Source: Ancistrus triradiatus
Taxonomy: Eukaryota; Chordata; Actinopteri; Siluriformes; Loricariidae
DNA length: 64,000 nucleotides
Direction: 5' to 3'
Assembly (NCBI GenBank): GCA_025084515.1
Contig: JAJAGP010000244.1
Location: forward strand, 317,027 to 381,026
This document shows positions 11,546-23,512 of the stretch, one piece after another. The translations under genes were made by a program, and so were the position numbers. Position 1 is the first letter of the stretch, and each line of letters opens with the position of its first letter. The notes under the pieces are model-generated. The model was given only the letters and a program-made list of their open reading frames with translations, ran no database searches and was not told where the DNA came from.

Positions 11546-11885
11546 ATATTAGGCAAAGTCTTCTGTAAGAAAGCACTTGGGAACCAGGTGGGAATCAATA
11601 GCAGGTTTATTAGGACCCACCCAGAATCTTTGTCAGAAGACGAGCAAGGCTCGAAATGCTGGAGATGCAAATAAGGCAGCAAAGAAATCCAAAGGAACAG
11701 GCTAAAGTCATAATTGATAATCCAAAGCAGTAGGGTCATATACCAGAACTGAATAATCACAAGAATAACGCACTGTAATGCAGTATGGTACAAACAAGAC
11801 TTTGCAACATATGGTTGCGAGAGTGCCGTATTTATACTCTATGATCATGACCGCCAAACAGGAAGGTCGGCAATTCAGATTTTTA
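11546..11885. other. Possible LTR-like sequence beside pol remnant
   Basis: Contains AGGTTTATTAGGACCCACCC-type sequence and a TATTTATA stretch near 11830. It adjoins the RT remnant and could be other retroelement sequence, but I found no second copy in the window. Confidence 0.25.
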
Positions 11886-11897
11886 TTTGTTTCTTTA

Positions 11898-12240
11898 TTT
11901 TCTTAGCAGCTTAATCCTGGTCAAGGTTGCAGGAAAGCCAGTGCCTAGCCAGTGTCACAGGGTGCAAGGCAGGAACAACCCTAGACAGGGCATAAATCCA
12001 TCATATCCACATACACTCACACACTCATACACACACACACTGTGGGCACTTTACAAACACCACTTAACCTGAGATAACCTCGGATATCTTTGGGATGTGG
12101 GAGTATCTGGAGTAAACCAACATGGATACAGGGAGGACATGCAGCTCCACACAAGCGGAGTCTGAGTTCAAGATCAAACCGGGGACACCGGAGCTGTGAG
12201 GTGACCACACAAACAGCTGTGCCACTTGGTCCGCCCTTGA
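11898..12240 (-). repeat. Teleost SINE-like composite repeat
   Basis: On the minus strand it starts with a tRNA-type head (CACCTCACAGCTCCGG, then CCCGGTTTGATC), passes through GTGTGGAGCTGCATGTCCTC and ends with CCTTGACCAGGATTAAGC. A fragment of the same tail is at 50755-50865 in the other window orientation. Confidence 0.6.
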
Positions 12241-12244
12241 TTAA

Positions 12245-13083
12245 AACATGACAACACAAAAAAGCCATATATCAAAATTTTATGTCCCTGATTAGAGAAA
12301 CATTTAGTTCAGTGGTCCAGCTTGTGATAAGTGAGCACTCATAATTCACCATTTCATTACCTCTCTGATCCCGGTTATATTTTGGAAAAGTGTATGAAGT
12401 TTTCAAAGATAGTATTTTCTTCCATTATAATTCAGCTTGTAATGAACTTTTCTATCTTTGATAAAGCAAAGTTAATTAATGGAAAGTGTCATTAATGGAA
12501 GTAAACAAACTCCAAAACTCCAAGTAAAATGATGAATCCTTTTCGAAAAGCCTATATAATGCTCTGTGAAATTCAAAATTCAAATCAATTTTTCAAAGAA
12601 AAATAACCCATAACTGATGAGACATGAACCTTGAAGGAAAGGGAAGAATGCAGCCCAAACCTCACCTCACCAAAGTGGAATACAAAGCAGACTGTTTCAG
12701 CACTGTCAACCAGCACTCTAATGCACTCTCCAGATTGTATCCCAGCTCTGACAATGTGAGGTTTGAGTTGTGTTCTTCTCGTTTCCATCACAGTTCAACG
12801 TTTAAGATTTAAGCTGTAAGGTTTATGCTTTGTTACTCTAGTGTGAAATTGGTAGCTCAAAAACACATTGTATTTTTCACCATGTACAGTGCTTATAAAA
12901 TATCATCATACCATTTTGAAATAGTAATTTTCAAATCTCTTTAATTTGTAATTTTATCTTTTTACAGCAATATTTATGCAATTTACTTTATACCATTAAA
13001 GCAACACAAAAAACATCAGCAAAGCAACAGATCTGAAAATGTATTGTAATAAACGTAAAAAAAAAAAAAAAAAAGCCTAGAGT
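12245..13083. other. No recognised gene; A19 run
   Basis: AT-rich sequence. A homopolymer run of about 19 A lies at 13057-13075, close to the left end of Tc1-D. Two facing 60-odd-codon frames at 12585-12812 are not recognisable. Confidence 0.45.
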
Positions 13084-13085
13084 TA

Positions 13086-14668
13086 ACGGGGTTGGAAAAG
13101 TTTGGGCATCCCTGATAATTTTCATGATTTTAGTTTATAAATCATTGGTTGTTCAGATCAGCAACTTGAGTTAAATATATCATATAGCAGATGAACACAG
13201 TGATATTTGAGAAGTGAAATGAAGTTTATAGGATTTACAGAAAGTGTGCAGTAATTATTCAAACAAAATTAGGGCAGGTGCATAAATTTGGGCACCCTAA
13301 CAGAAAAATGACATCAATATTTAGTAGATCCTCCTTTTGTAGAAAATAACAGCCGCTAAACACTTCCTACAGCTTCCAGTCTGGATTCTGGTTGAAGGTG
13401 CTTTGGACCATTCTTCTTTAGAAGCATCTCCAGTTCAGTCATGGTTTGATGGTTTCCGAGCATGGACAGCCCACATTTTCAGTAATATTCATGTCTGGGG
13501 ACTGAGATGGCCATTCCAGAACATTGTACTGGTTCCTCTGCATGAATGCCTTAGAAGATTTTGAGCAGGGTTTGGGGTCGTTGGCCTCGGTGCAAAAACT
13601 TTGTCACTGATTCTTGAACATTGTTCTCAAGAATCTGGAGATATTAACTGGAATCCATGCGACCCTCAACTTTAACAAGATTCCTAGTACCTGCACTGGC
13701 CACACAGTCCCACAGCATGATGGAAACCGCCACCAAAAATTTTACTGTGGGTAGCAAAGTGTTTGTCTTGGGATGCTGTGTTCTTTTTCCGCTCCTTGTT
13801 ATGTCCAAATAACTCAATTTTAGTTTCATCAGTACACAGCACTTTATTCCAAAATGAAGCTGGATTGTCCAAATGTGCTGTAGCACACCTCAAGTGACTC
13901 TGTTTGTGGCGTGTCTGCAGAAAAAGGCTTCTTCTGCATTACTCTCCCATACAGCCTCTCCTTGTTCAAAGTTGCGCTGTATAGTTGAACGATGAACAGT
14001 GACACCATCTGCAGCAAGATGAGGTTGTAGGTCTTTGGAGGGGTCTGTGGCTTGACTATGACTGTTCTCACCATCCTTCGCCTCTGCCTATCTGAGATTT
14101 TTCCTTGGTCTGCCACTTCGGGAGTCCTTAACTAGAACTGTGCCTGTGGTCTTCCATTGCCTCACTATGTTCCTCACAGTGGAAACTGACAGCTGAAAAT
14201 CTCTGAGAGAGCTTTTTCCCTTTCCCTGAACCATGATGTTGAACAACCTTTGTTTTCAGGCCATTTGAGAGTTGTTTTGAGGCTCCCATGTTGCCACTCT
14301 TCAGAGAAGATGCAAAGAGGAGAAAAACTTCCAATTGGCCACCTTAACCCTTTCTCATAGTTGGATTCACTTGTGTATGTAGATCAAGGGTCAATGAGCT
14401 TACAAAACAAATTTTGTATTTCCAATAATTAGTGCTAAAGGTATTCAAATGACAAGGGTGGCCCAAATTTATGCACCTGCCTAATTTTGTTTGAATAATT
14501 ACTGCACACTTTCTGTAAAACCTATAAACTTAATTTCACTTCTCAAATATCACGGTGTTCATCTGCTATATGATATATTTACCTGAAATTGCTGAGCTGG
14601 ACAACCAATGATTTATAAAGAATATTCATGAAAATTATCAGGGGTGCCCAAACTTTTTCATATGACGG
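13086..14668 (-). mobile_element. Tc1-D element, full length
   Basis: Inverted termini contain AAAGTTTGGGCATCCCTGAT (left) and the complement GGGGTGCCCAAACTTT (right), with extended inverted similarity (ATAAATCATTGG, CATATAGCAGATGAACAC) and TA at both edges (13084-13085, 14669-14670). A transposase remnant is on the minus strand. Confidence 0.9.
13350..14289 (-). pseudogene. Tc1-D transposase, disrupted
   Basis: Start MGASKQLSNGLKTKVV at 14289 on the minus strand begins an HTH region (FQLSVSTVRNIV-like). Further on, NKVLCTDETKIELFG holds the first catalytic Asp, and later sequence includes the family's glycine-rich stretch before VALGLCGQCRY-type residues. The frame changes several times (13844-14116, 13684-13893, 13644-13886), and the C-terminal part with the second Asp and Glu is degraded. 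Confidence 0.8.
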
Positions 14669-14670
14669 TA

Positions 14671-17489
14671 CTACACTGTTTCTATATGTCTCTACTTTGC
14701 ACACCTACATTGGGGAATATTTGCACATTCTTCATTACATAGGTTGCTCTGTAATTTCTTTGAAATGACTGGCACTTGTATCAGTGTAACATAATGTTGC
14801 CAACACCATGATTTTCAGTAGTTATGGTGTTTGGATTTAGTCTAAAAAATTCAATCTGATCCCGAACTGACCATAAAACCTTTTTACACATGGTATCAGA
14901 AATGCGATCGTGAAAAGTGTGGCACCTTTTGAAAAGCGACTTCTTCCTTGAGACTGCCACATAGAGCTGATTTGTCTAAAGTTTGTGAGATTGTTCTACA
15001 GATCAATCACAGGCATAAAGATATGATAGTGCTTAAAGTTAGTCCTAGACTCTCAGTAGCTTCCTTGATCAACTATGGAGGGATGGCCCAATCAAAGCAG
15101 TGTGTTGATGGTGGCATACGCTTTCCACTTCTTAATAACTGTTTGAACTGCAGGCGATTGCTTTAAGACAACTTTGAAAGCCTGGCTTCCCCCTCAATTT
15201 CACTTAGATGCAGAAATGAAATGTTTATTATTATATTATTCATTAATTCAATATTTTAGCAAGTTAAATGATGTCACTGCAGTATTGGACTGTTCGTTCA
15301 TTAAATTAAATCTCCTATATCTGTGTGACTCTGGGACTCTACTGTGTGCTCATGTAATCCTTATTTTAATAGAAGGTAAGATTAACACGATTTGCACGAT
15401 GGCTTTTAACACATCGTTTTAAGCAGTGCCTGGATGTGTGAGCTTCAGTGGTAGTGAATGGTGTAGGAGCATAACTTTGTGCAGATGAATGCGTCTCAGC
15501 ATTTTTTTGATAGTGGTCTTTTGGGTTTACCCTGTCTAGATGCATGACTTCTCTTTATAATGATTATGGTGATGTCAGTCAGTAAATTGAGAATTTCTGA
15601 ACATGACAGAATTCTCTAATTTCATTAAGATGTATATTTACAATATTTAAAATGTATAAGGATAAAATAACAAACAGCTTTGTATTAGGCAACACACCTA
15701 ACTGCAGCTCCACTGGAGGGATATAGGATGTAGGTGTACGTGCTATGGCTGGACAGTAAATGAAGTGATCATTGGCTTCACATTTATAAGACAAACCGCA
15801 TGTCTGTATTCAGGCTGGAATTAAGAGTTATAAAGAGATCTAAAGGGATCTGAATATTAGTGAGAGATCAAAGGAGCATCACACTGCCCTTGGTCCTAAA
15901 CTTCCTTTATGAACCAAGAGCAAATTTGGCTGTGGTGATCATTTTATATTACCACACACAATAATCCAGTTTTGAATATTCATTCGATGTAGTGGATTAG
16001 TGGCTCAGATAGTGGGTTTGGTGAATAAATTACGCCATTTAAAGCAGGAATTTGGATAGCGGTAGTTGACTTTAAAAAGCAGACATTTGACGTTTCCAAT
16101 ATCTCTGTGACTTTGAAGTCAAAAGGCAGCATCGAACACTATCCAAAACAAAAACTGATTGGTTGTTTCAACTGTCACTTTCTAATTATGTTGATGCTCT
16201 GTGAACTCCTTACAAATGAGAGGACTAGCTTGGCTTTCATATCTGCCTATACTTGAAAGAAATCTTCTAAGTGGATAAACTGCCATCTCCAGGTTAACTC
16301 TTTTGATTTCGAACAGTAGTAATTGTAAATACATCAGTAGAAGCACAGTACAAGTAATAGTTTATAAAAATCTTAGGTCTTCTTTGAACACAAATGTAAC
16401 AAATGTTCTGCATTTAAAAGATGACCAAAATTAATTTCACTTGTGGTGCCCAAACTGTTGCATTAGATTGTGTACTTGTGCTGTACTATATACATGTGCT
16501 TAAGTCAAATGCTTTGAAAGTTGGAGCAGCAAGGAGCTTGACATTTCAGGTCACAACACTCTTTTTTTTAAAAATGATAAATGTTATCAATGAAAAAAAA
16601 ACATGCTCTACATTTTAGATAATAATTTGAAATTATGTAAAGAAGACAGCACAGTTAGACACAAACAGTGGCTACAATATCTGTGTTAATGTGATAATGT
16701 TTATCAGTTCAGTTTTCATAATTTTGAAGCAAAAAATGAAAGCCAATTCTTCATAAAAAATTTTTGTTCCTTTGGAAAATTATTATTTAATCAATTTTTT
16801 AAATATAAAATGGGAGGACTGCAGCAACAGGGTGGAGGTGAACATGATGCCTGTGAGTGATTGCTTAGTGAGTCATCATTGGGCGTCATTGTGAGCAGAC
16901 CTATCCAAATGAGGAACATAAAGATTTCTTCTTACTAGCCGATCAGGCTGAACGCCAGGATGAAATAATGAATAAGAAAGTTTGTCCTAGTTTACTAATT
17001 AAAACAAACATTATATAAATTTCATAATTATGCAATAAAAGTATATTACAATAGGTTCTATGAAATAATCAAACTTTGGTGGTTTTTAATGCACTTATAT
17101 TAAAAACAAAGAAGAACTGTATAGGCTAAATTATGTGGTTTCAAACAGGTGATGTCAACAGATGATTATAATCATGATTTGGTTAAAAAAAAAGAAAAAA
17201 GTTAAAAAAAGATAAAAGGTATCCAACAAAGGCTGATGACAGCCACGAAAGGATAAAAGCCTAAGCTGAATGCTTGTGATTGCTGATCTCTCAGACAGAA
17301 CTGCATTAAGACCCATCATATAAATAGTAGATATTTGGCAAACACTTGTCAAGCATTACAATATGGAGTTACATTTCAAAAATGCCAATAATATACAAAT
17401 AAGAAGCCTTATGTTAACCATGTCCAGAAGCGTTGTTAGTAACAAGCCAGGGTTTGTAATGATATGGGACTGTGTCAGTAACCTTGACA
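14671..17489. other. 2.8 kb without recognised gene
   Basis: AT-rich intergenic DNA. Frames at 14948, 15174, 16421 and 17155 are short and lack recognisable domains. I see no repeated family member here. Confidence 0.45.
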
Positions 17490-17592
17490 ACCTTGTCAGG
17501 AACCCCATAGGGTCACTACATATCAGCTGCTATTTGAGTGGTGGATCATTCTCAGCACTGCAGTGACACTGATGGTGGTGTATTACCATGTA
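17490..17592 (+). repeat. Teleost MITE-like fragment
   Basis: The words GTGGTGGATCATTCTCAGCA and TGCAGTGACACTGATGGTGG match, from memory, a repeat family found in many teleost genomes. Only about 100 bp is present. Confidence 0.45.
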
Positions 17593-17924
17593 AGTGGTGG
17601 TCATGTGGAGATTCTGACCAATTTGTTATAGTTTCTATAGTGTTGTCTATAATATGTAAATAGGGAAGGGTAATGTGTTTCCTTTAAATGGGCAGTGAGG
17701 CTTTCAATTGGTGTGCCCTTTAAATGGACAGTGATGCCCCTGCATGTAATGCAGATGCAATATGGGCTTGAAAGAGGTGCAAGCACATTATCCATCATCC
17801 ACACTGATCATTTGAGACTTGAAGGGAATGGCGTAATCTTTTGGTTTCATCAGATGCCAGTACTTGTGGTTTAGTGAGTGGCAAGTACATGATGACAGGA
17901 ACATTGTGAGTGGAGTACACTCGG

Positions 17925-18128
17925 GACAAATTTGGTCTTGGTCCTCCAAAGGTTTCTTCCTTATAATGTTTAGGGAGTTTTTCCTTTCCACTGTTGCCCT
18001 AGGCTTGCTCAATTTGGGATTGGAACTATATATTAGAAGATAATCTAAAATTGTAAATTTCAATTGCAATTGCTGGTTTAAAACAATGCTCCATTGTAAA
18101 AAGCGCTATATAAATAAATCTGACTTGA
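17925..18128 (+). mobile_element. L2 LINE 3' tail
   Basis: Shares GGTTTCTTCCTTATAA, GGGAGTTTTTCCTT, GCCCTAGGCTTGCTCAATTT and the end AAAAGCGCTATATAAATAAA with the 3' end of the L2 copy at 55590-55776. Only the 3' UTR is present. Confidence 0.8.
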
Positions 18129-18129
18129 C

Positions 18130-18740
18130 AAACTTTATTATTCCTTCATTCATACTGACTTTCAGTCTGACCAACCAGTAAGAAATAAACTTCAGGTTCT
18201 CCTTTCGGTCAGGCCCACTCGCGATGATGCTCAGGCTCACCAACCAATCACAAACAGTTTGAACAGTGTCTCATGTTCACCCCCACCCTGATGGTATAGT
18301 CATTTTAAATTCTTTTACAAGACACAAAAACCTAAAATCTAAAAATTTAGTAAGGAGTAGTCTTCCGAAATTCATATTCTAAGGAGTGAAAACAAAAATT
18401 TAACTGATAAATATTACACAGCCACTAGAGCAGCTCAATAAACACATGCAATTCCACATCTCTAGGCAAAGTATTTTCATGAGACATGATTATTCTGCCT
18501 CATGAAGCCACAAAGACATTTTGATCATAATCTGGGCCATTTCCACCTTAACGACTGACACTCATCATTCCCTCTTTCTCCAGTTACTACAATTCTTCTT
18601 TAATGAAAAGCTGCTTTCTGCTGCTAAGTGCAAGTACTAGTTTTGACTGAGTAAAGGGAATCTGAAGGCTATGTGGCACTTGGATGACTCACAGCAGAAC
18701 AGCCAAGATGGATTACGTGGAAATGTGACTTATTATGGCA
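18130..18740. other. No recognised gene
   Basis: Intergenic sequence with no recognised repeat or domain. Confidence 0.4.
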
Positions 18741-18764
18741 GAAGGCTTAGTTTCAAATTGAAGT

Positions 18765-18975
18765 ACTGTGGTGGTGCAGCAGATAAGGTACTGGACTTTG
18801 GACAAGGAGGTCCAAGGTTCAAATGCCAGCACTGACAAGCTGTCACTGTTGTGCCCTTGAGCAGGACCATTAACCCACGATTGCTTGGTGTATCTTTGTA
18901 AGACTGTATCAATTGTTCTGTTGTAAGTTGCTCTAGATAAGGGCCTCTTTTAAATGTTGTAATTGTTAGTATAAC
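18765..18975 (+). mobile_element. tRNA-derived SINE, near full length
   Basis: A tRNA-type head with A-box-like GCAGATAAGGTACTGG and B-box-like GGTTCAAATGCC is followed by the body CCATTAACCCACGATTGC and the tail GTTGCTCTAGATAAGGGCCT and AAATGTTGTAATTG. The truncated minus-strand insert at 4762-4907 is the same family. Confidence 0.75.
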
Positions 18976-19229
18976 TCCATTAATCAGATGCAGGGATTCA
19001 GGGTTAAAATGTCTCATTGATGTGGAGGATCAGCAATCAGATACTCATTGAGTAGTGATTTAAGAAAGAGCAGAACATACCAGCAAACAGCAACAGCTGG
19101 CTAGATAGTTGGGATTTTTGCAGCACTGAGCGGTAAGCAATATTAGGATAATAGCAATGTCCACTGTTTCAGATCCTTAATAATTTAGCAATCCTTAATA
19201 ATTTCATCACTTTTTGTCTGACTAGTAAC

Positions 19230-19420
19230 TTGCATAATGTATGCTGTCTAGGCAGAGATTCTCTGACCCAGTCATTTAGCCATATTGTTTTGGACCCTGT
19301 TTACGTTGCTCAGGTCTTTACATCTGCTAATTTCTCTCGCATCCAATATATTGAATACAAGAACCACCTGCTGCTTGCCACCATCAAAAATATCCCAGAG
19401 GTTGGTATGCAAAGAATTTA
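19230..19420 (-). mobile_element. Probable Tc1-G remnant
   Basis: CTCTGACCCAGTCATTTAGC and following sequence resemble the reverse complement of the HTH-coding part of the teleost Tc1 family whose other remnant is at 60804-61352. No termini are present. The overlapping plus-strand 166-codon frame is not a host gene. Confidence 0.45.
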
Positions 19421-19505
19421 TTTCACTTTTACCACGGGAGCTAATAATTCTGGAGCTGAATATATATACAGTATTCACAGACAATGTACACTCTTAAAGA
19501 ATCTA

Positions 19506-20076
19506 TGTCACATTCACTCGCTTACCTGCTCGCCACGCCCACCTTCCACCGCGTTCCATCACCTTCCACTGCTTTCTTGGCTTTCTCTCTCCTCCTCCTT
19601 CTATCACCTGCACCTGCCTCTTGTTTCTAGTGCATTCCACGTCCCTATATATACCGCTCACCTCCACAGACTCATCGCTGAGTCTCGTGGTCCCTACCAC
19701 GTCACAAGCCCCCTCTATTCATGTCTCTAACGTGTTTACGCTCGTCTCCTCATCATTCTATCCGCTTCTCTACCTTCCGTACCGCTTCCTAGTGTCGCGT
19801 CTTTCACTATCACGCCTCTTTATCGTTTTTCAAGCCTCTATCATGTCACCTACCGTATCTCTCGCTCCGTCCGTGATCCGTTCGCGTAATCTCCTCGTTA
19901 ATCGCCTCGTTTACCGGTATTCCTATTCTAGTCCTAGTTCCGATCCTTAATCTCGTGTGTAAGTTCTGTGTTCCGTTATCGTGTCGGTAACTTGTTTCAG
20001 TTGCTTCAATAAACGCCGCCTGTGTTCAGATCACCCTCCCTGCGTGTGCTTCCTGAAACTTACATCTGGCATGACA
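19506..20076 (+). repeat. 5' LTR of the 19.5-24.1 kb element
   Basis: 571 bp, TG...CA bounded. It contains CTATATATACCGCTCACC, a likely TATA region near 19645, and CAATAAACGCCGCC, a likely polyadenylation signal, near 20008. It matches the 3' LTR with scattered substitutions and short indels. Confidence 0.92.
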
Positions 20077-20141
20077 GAAAACTCAGCCGTGCTTGGAGGC
20101 AGTGGGAGTTTCGTTTTCGATTTGAACTTGGTGCCGCTGAT

Positions 20142-21365
20142 ATGAGCTGGGAACAACTCGCTGAGCTTCGTGCTCAGGTCGCCGAGGTAACGCGAGCCAT
20201 TTCACAGCTGGCTCCCTCCGTGAACGCGATCTCCCAGCGTGTGTTACGGCAAGACCGGTTCCCGTCAACCGCGACTGCTGCAATGGTAGCTCCGCCCACT
20301 TCTGGCTCTCCACCTGTCCCTGAGATCGCGTTACCGGAGAGGTTTGATGGTAACCCTGCACGGTACAACAAATTTCGTGCACAATGTCTACGTTACCTCG
20401 AGCATTATCCTCCCAGCTCAGATTTTGCCGCTGTTTCACTGGTGGTGTTCTGCCTTTCAGGCAGAGCGTTGCAGTGAGTCACGGAAAGATGGTCACAGGT
20501 GCAAACCCGGGACTGTGACCAACTTCTGGATGCACTTGGGGCAGTTTTTGGTCCATCCGTTGATAGTGGACCATACACCCCTGAGGTCCCACTGTTCGGC
20601 GGGTCCATGCCGAATGACCCACTTCTGGATGCACTCGGGGCTGTTCTTGCTTCCTTTCCGGATAGTGAGCCATACGCCTCCGAGGCTCCACCTTTTGGCG
20701 GGTCCACACCGAGTTACCGGTCTCCCAGTGTTCAGCTGGCACCTCATTTTGTTCGCCACTTGCTGGATCCTCCACTCGCTGGCTGTCAGAGGATCACAGC
20801 CATTAATGTGGACAAGCGCAGTATTAAATGCACTTCAACGGTCTCTATTCAGAGGACACCCGGTCCAGTCCAGGATCCGCCTGTCCTGGAGTCCATTTCA
20901 GGGTCGCCCATCCCAGAGTCTGCTCTTGGGACGCCCGTCTCAGCTTCAGGTTCACCCATCCCAGAGTCTGCTCTAGGGATGCCCATCCCAGTCCAAGGGT
21001 TGCCCGTCCCAGAGTCAGCTCTTGGGATGCCCGTCTCAGCTCCAGGTTTGCCCACCCCAGAGTCTGCTGTAGGGATGCCCGTCCCAGTCCAAGGGTCGCT
21101 CGTTTTAGAATCCGTTCTAGGTATGCCCGTCCCAGGGTCACTACAGGGCCCGATATTGTCTAAGACCTGTCATAGATCTCCAAGGTCTGGTACTCCTGCA
21201 GTCAGGCAGCCTAACTTGGTCGTTGAGCATTTCGCTCCTCATAGCACGATGTTGGGACCTTCTAGGTATGATTGCCTGGCATCTGTGCATGCCGCGTCCG
21301 TTGTCTTCGCCGAGGAGTCGTTACTGTCATTACCCGGCACAGAAGCCGGTCAGCCACGTGCTTGA
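20142..21365 (+). pseudogene. Gypsy-type gag with in-frame TGA
   Basis: Gag forms the particle in LTR retrotransposons. The frame starts at ATG 20142 (MSWEQLAELRAQVAEVTRAI), has a predicted coiled N-terminal region, then the family motif LPERFDGNPARYNKF and ends its first part at LSGRALQ before TGA at 20475-20477. Related gag proteins have Trp at that position (ALQW), so TGG to TGA is the simplest change. The same frame then stays open to 21365 and becomes Pro-rich, with 16-18-residue units of the form PESALGMPVPVQG. There is no zinc knuckle. Readthrough of the TGA is possible in principle but unsupported. Confidence 0.8.
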
Positions 21366-22865
21366 GCATCCTAGCCCGGAATGCAAGCACGTTTGCTCGG
21401 TACCGAATCCAGTTGGTTGCGTGCATGAGCTTTCTAGCTCAGAAATGGAGCACGTTTGACTGGCCCCTTTACCACCACCTTCGGTACCTGGGTTCAAGCC
21501 GTCCAATAATGAGTCGGCCATTTCCGAGACCTCTCAAAGGTCCTCTTTTCTCGAGACCTCTCTAAGGTCATCTAAAGTCTTGTGCAATCAAAGTTCGCCT
21601 TCGTCAGGGACCTCCCAAAGGTCCTCAATCCTTGAGACCACCCTAAGGTCATCTAAAACTGTGCCTGCTCTAAGTTTGCCGATGTCAGAGACCTGTCAAA
21701 GGTCCTCGGTCCCCGAGACCTCTCAAAGATCTCCTAAATCCGAGTCCGTCTCCAACCATTCTGAGTTTGTGGCAAGCTCTTTTATGTCAGATTCCTTCCT
21801 GAATCCGCCTAATCCAGAGACCTTCCAAGGGTCGTTCACCTCTGAATCCTTTTCAGATCAGTCTAAGCTACCTAACTCTAAGCCACCTTCTAGTCAGTCT
21901 GAGTCTCTTCAGGTTCCGAATCTATCGGAGTCCGGCCAAACTCCGTCTAACCTTGACTCCGTTCTGTGTCCATCCGAGCCTGTCCAGTCCCTATCTAATT
22001 CCGAGTCGATGTCGAGTTTGTCTGTGTGCATTCAGCATCCGTGTACCTTTCTGTCTGTCCAAGCTGCGTCTAGGTTTTAGCCCCTTCTCATTCTGTCTCA
22101 GTCTGTCTATATCTCTGATTTGTCCGAGTCCACTCTTCCTCTGTCTAAGTCTGAATCTGTCCTCTCTCTACCCCAGTCCTTTCCATGTTCATCTGAGTCT
22201 GTCAAGAGTATGTCTACTTCTGAATCTGTTCCTAATCTGTCTGTGTTTGACCAACCTTCATCTTTGTCTGAATACCTTCTATTTTCGCCCGAATCCATCC
22301 TGAGTGCCTCTACCCCTGACTCTGTCCCTAGTATGTCTAAACCCGACCAGAATCCATCCAAGTCAGTATTCGTCCCTGAGTCAGTCAAGTCGGGGACCCC
22401 TCAAAAGTCATCCAGGACCTTCTTAGGACCACCTGAGTCTGAGGCCTTCCAGAAGCCGTCAGCTCCGGGTCCCGCACCAGGGTCGTCCGCCCCACTGCTT
22501 ATGCCAAGGTCGTCAGTTCGGCCAAGGTCGTTCCTGCACAACGGTCACCATGTCCAGTGCCTACACTGAGGTCATCACTCCCGGTTCCTGCACCTTCTCC
22601 CAGATCGTCTGTTCCTTAGATCTTCCAGAGATCATCAGACCCCGTGCCTGCCTCTTGGTCTTCAGTCCCAGTACCAGCTCCAGGGTTGACACTCTCGGTT
22701 CCTACACCGAGATCGTCAATCCCAGTACCAGCTCCGAGGTCTTCCATCCCAATACCTACGCCAAGATCGTCTGTTCCAGTCCCTGCACCACGCTCGCCAA
22801 GTCCAATACCTACACCTAGACCGTTGGTCCCAGTCCCTGTGCCTAGATCATTCATCCATGTGGCC
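21366..22865 (+). pseudogene. Ser/Pro-rich internal region of the LTR element
   Basis: Three frames (21580-22080, 22120-22569, 22644-23183) are rich in Ser, Pro and Glu with loose repeats such as SESVLSLPQS and PRSSIPVPAP. Frame changes separate them. The region occupies the place where pol would normally lie; no enzyme motif is visible. It may be an expanded low-complexity extension of Gag. Confidence 0.65.
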
Positions 22866-23290
22866 TTCCAGAGGTCGTCAGTCCCCATGCCTGCTCCAAG
22901 GTCGTCAGTCTCCAAGGCCTTCCAGAAGTCGTCAGTCCCCGAGGCCTTCCAGAAGTTATCAGTCCCGAGACATTCCAAAAGTCGTCAGTCCCCGAGGCCT
23001 TCCAGAAGTCGTCAGTCCCCGAGGCCTTCCAGAAGTCGTCAGTCCCCGAGGCCTACCAGAGGTCGTCAGTCCCGAGGCCTTCCAGAAGTCGTCAGTCCCC
23101 GAGGCCTACCAGAGGTTGTCAGTCCCCGAGGCCTACCAGAGGTTGTCAGTCCCCGAGGCCTACCAGAGGTCGTCAGTCCCTGAGGCCTACCAGAGGTCGT
23201 CAGTCCCCGAGGCCTTCCAGAAGTCGTCAGTCCCTGAGGCCTACCAGAAGTCGTCTGTCCTCGGGGCCTTCCAGAGGTCGTCGGCCACCA
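22866..23290 (+). repeat. 27-bp tandem array (9 codons)
   Basis: About 15 imperfect copies of a 27-bp unit centred on GTCGTCAGTCCCCGAGGCC. In one frame each unit codes SSVPEAFQK or SSVPEAYQR. The unit length is a multiple of three, so copy-number changes keep the frame; some units carry single-base losses (for example near 22965 and 23075). Confidence 0.9.
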
Positions 23291-23501
23291 GGCCTCCTAC
23301 CAAGTCATCATTCTCCAGCCCTGATCCTGACCCTCGTCTCGGCCTTCCCCCGTCAAGCTGTGTCGGGTCCATCGGTCTGGATCATCAGGAGCCCGGTATC
23401 TTCCAGAATCCTCCCGACCGTCGCCCAGAGAGGAAACCACCAGACCGTCCAGAGTCCCCGTGGGGCCATCCGTGGAGTCCTAGCTCCGTCTCGGACTCCA
23501 T

Positions 23502-23509
23502 GGGGGGGG
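23502..23509 (+). other. Polypurine tract before 3' LTR
   Basis: A run of eight G followed by CTC lies directly before the 3' LTR start TGTCAC. The same arrangement (CTCCTT, a G run, CTC) precedes the 3' LTR at 41070, so the two elements share priming architecture. Confidence 0.7.
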
Positions 23510-23512
23510 CTC

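Noticed and set aside
14671..17489. Search for a host gene in the longest repeat-poor interval
   Set aside because: Only short frames without recognisable domains or paired splice sites; reported as unassigned.
19230..19730. 166-codon frame as a host exon
   Set aside because: Its first part resembles a Tc1-G remnant in antisense and its second part is LTR sequence; no splice-bounded domain.
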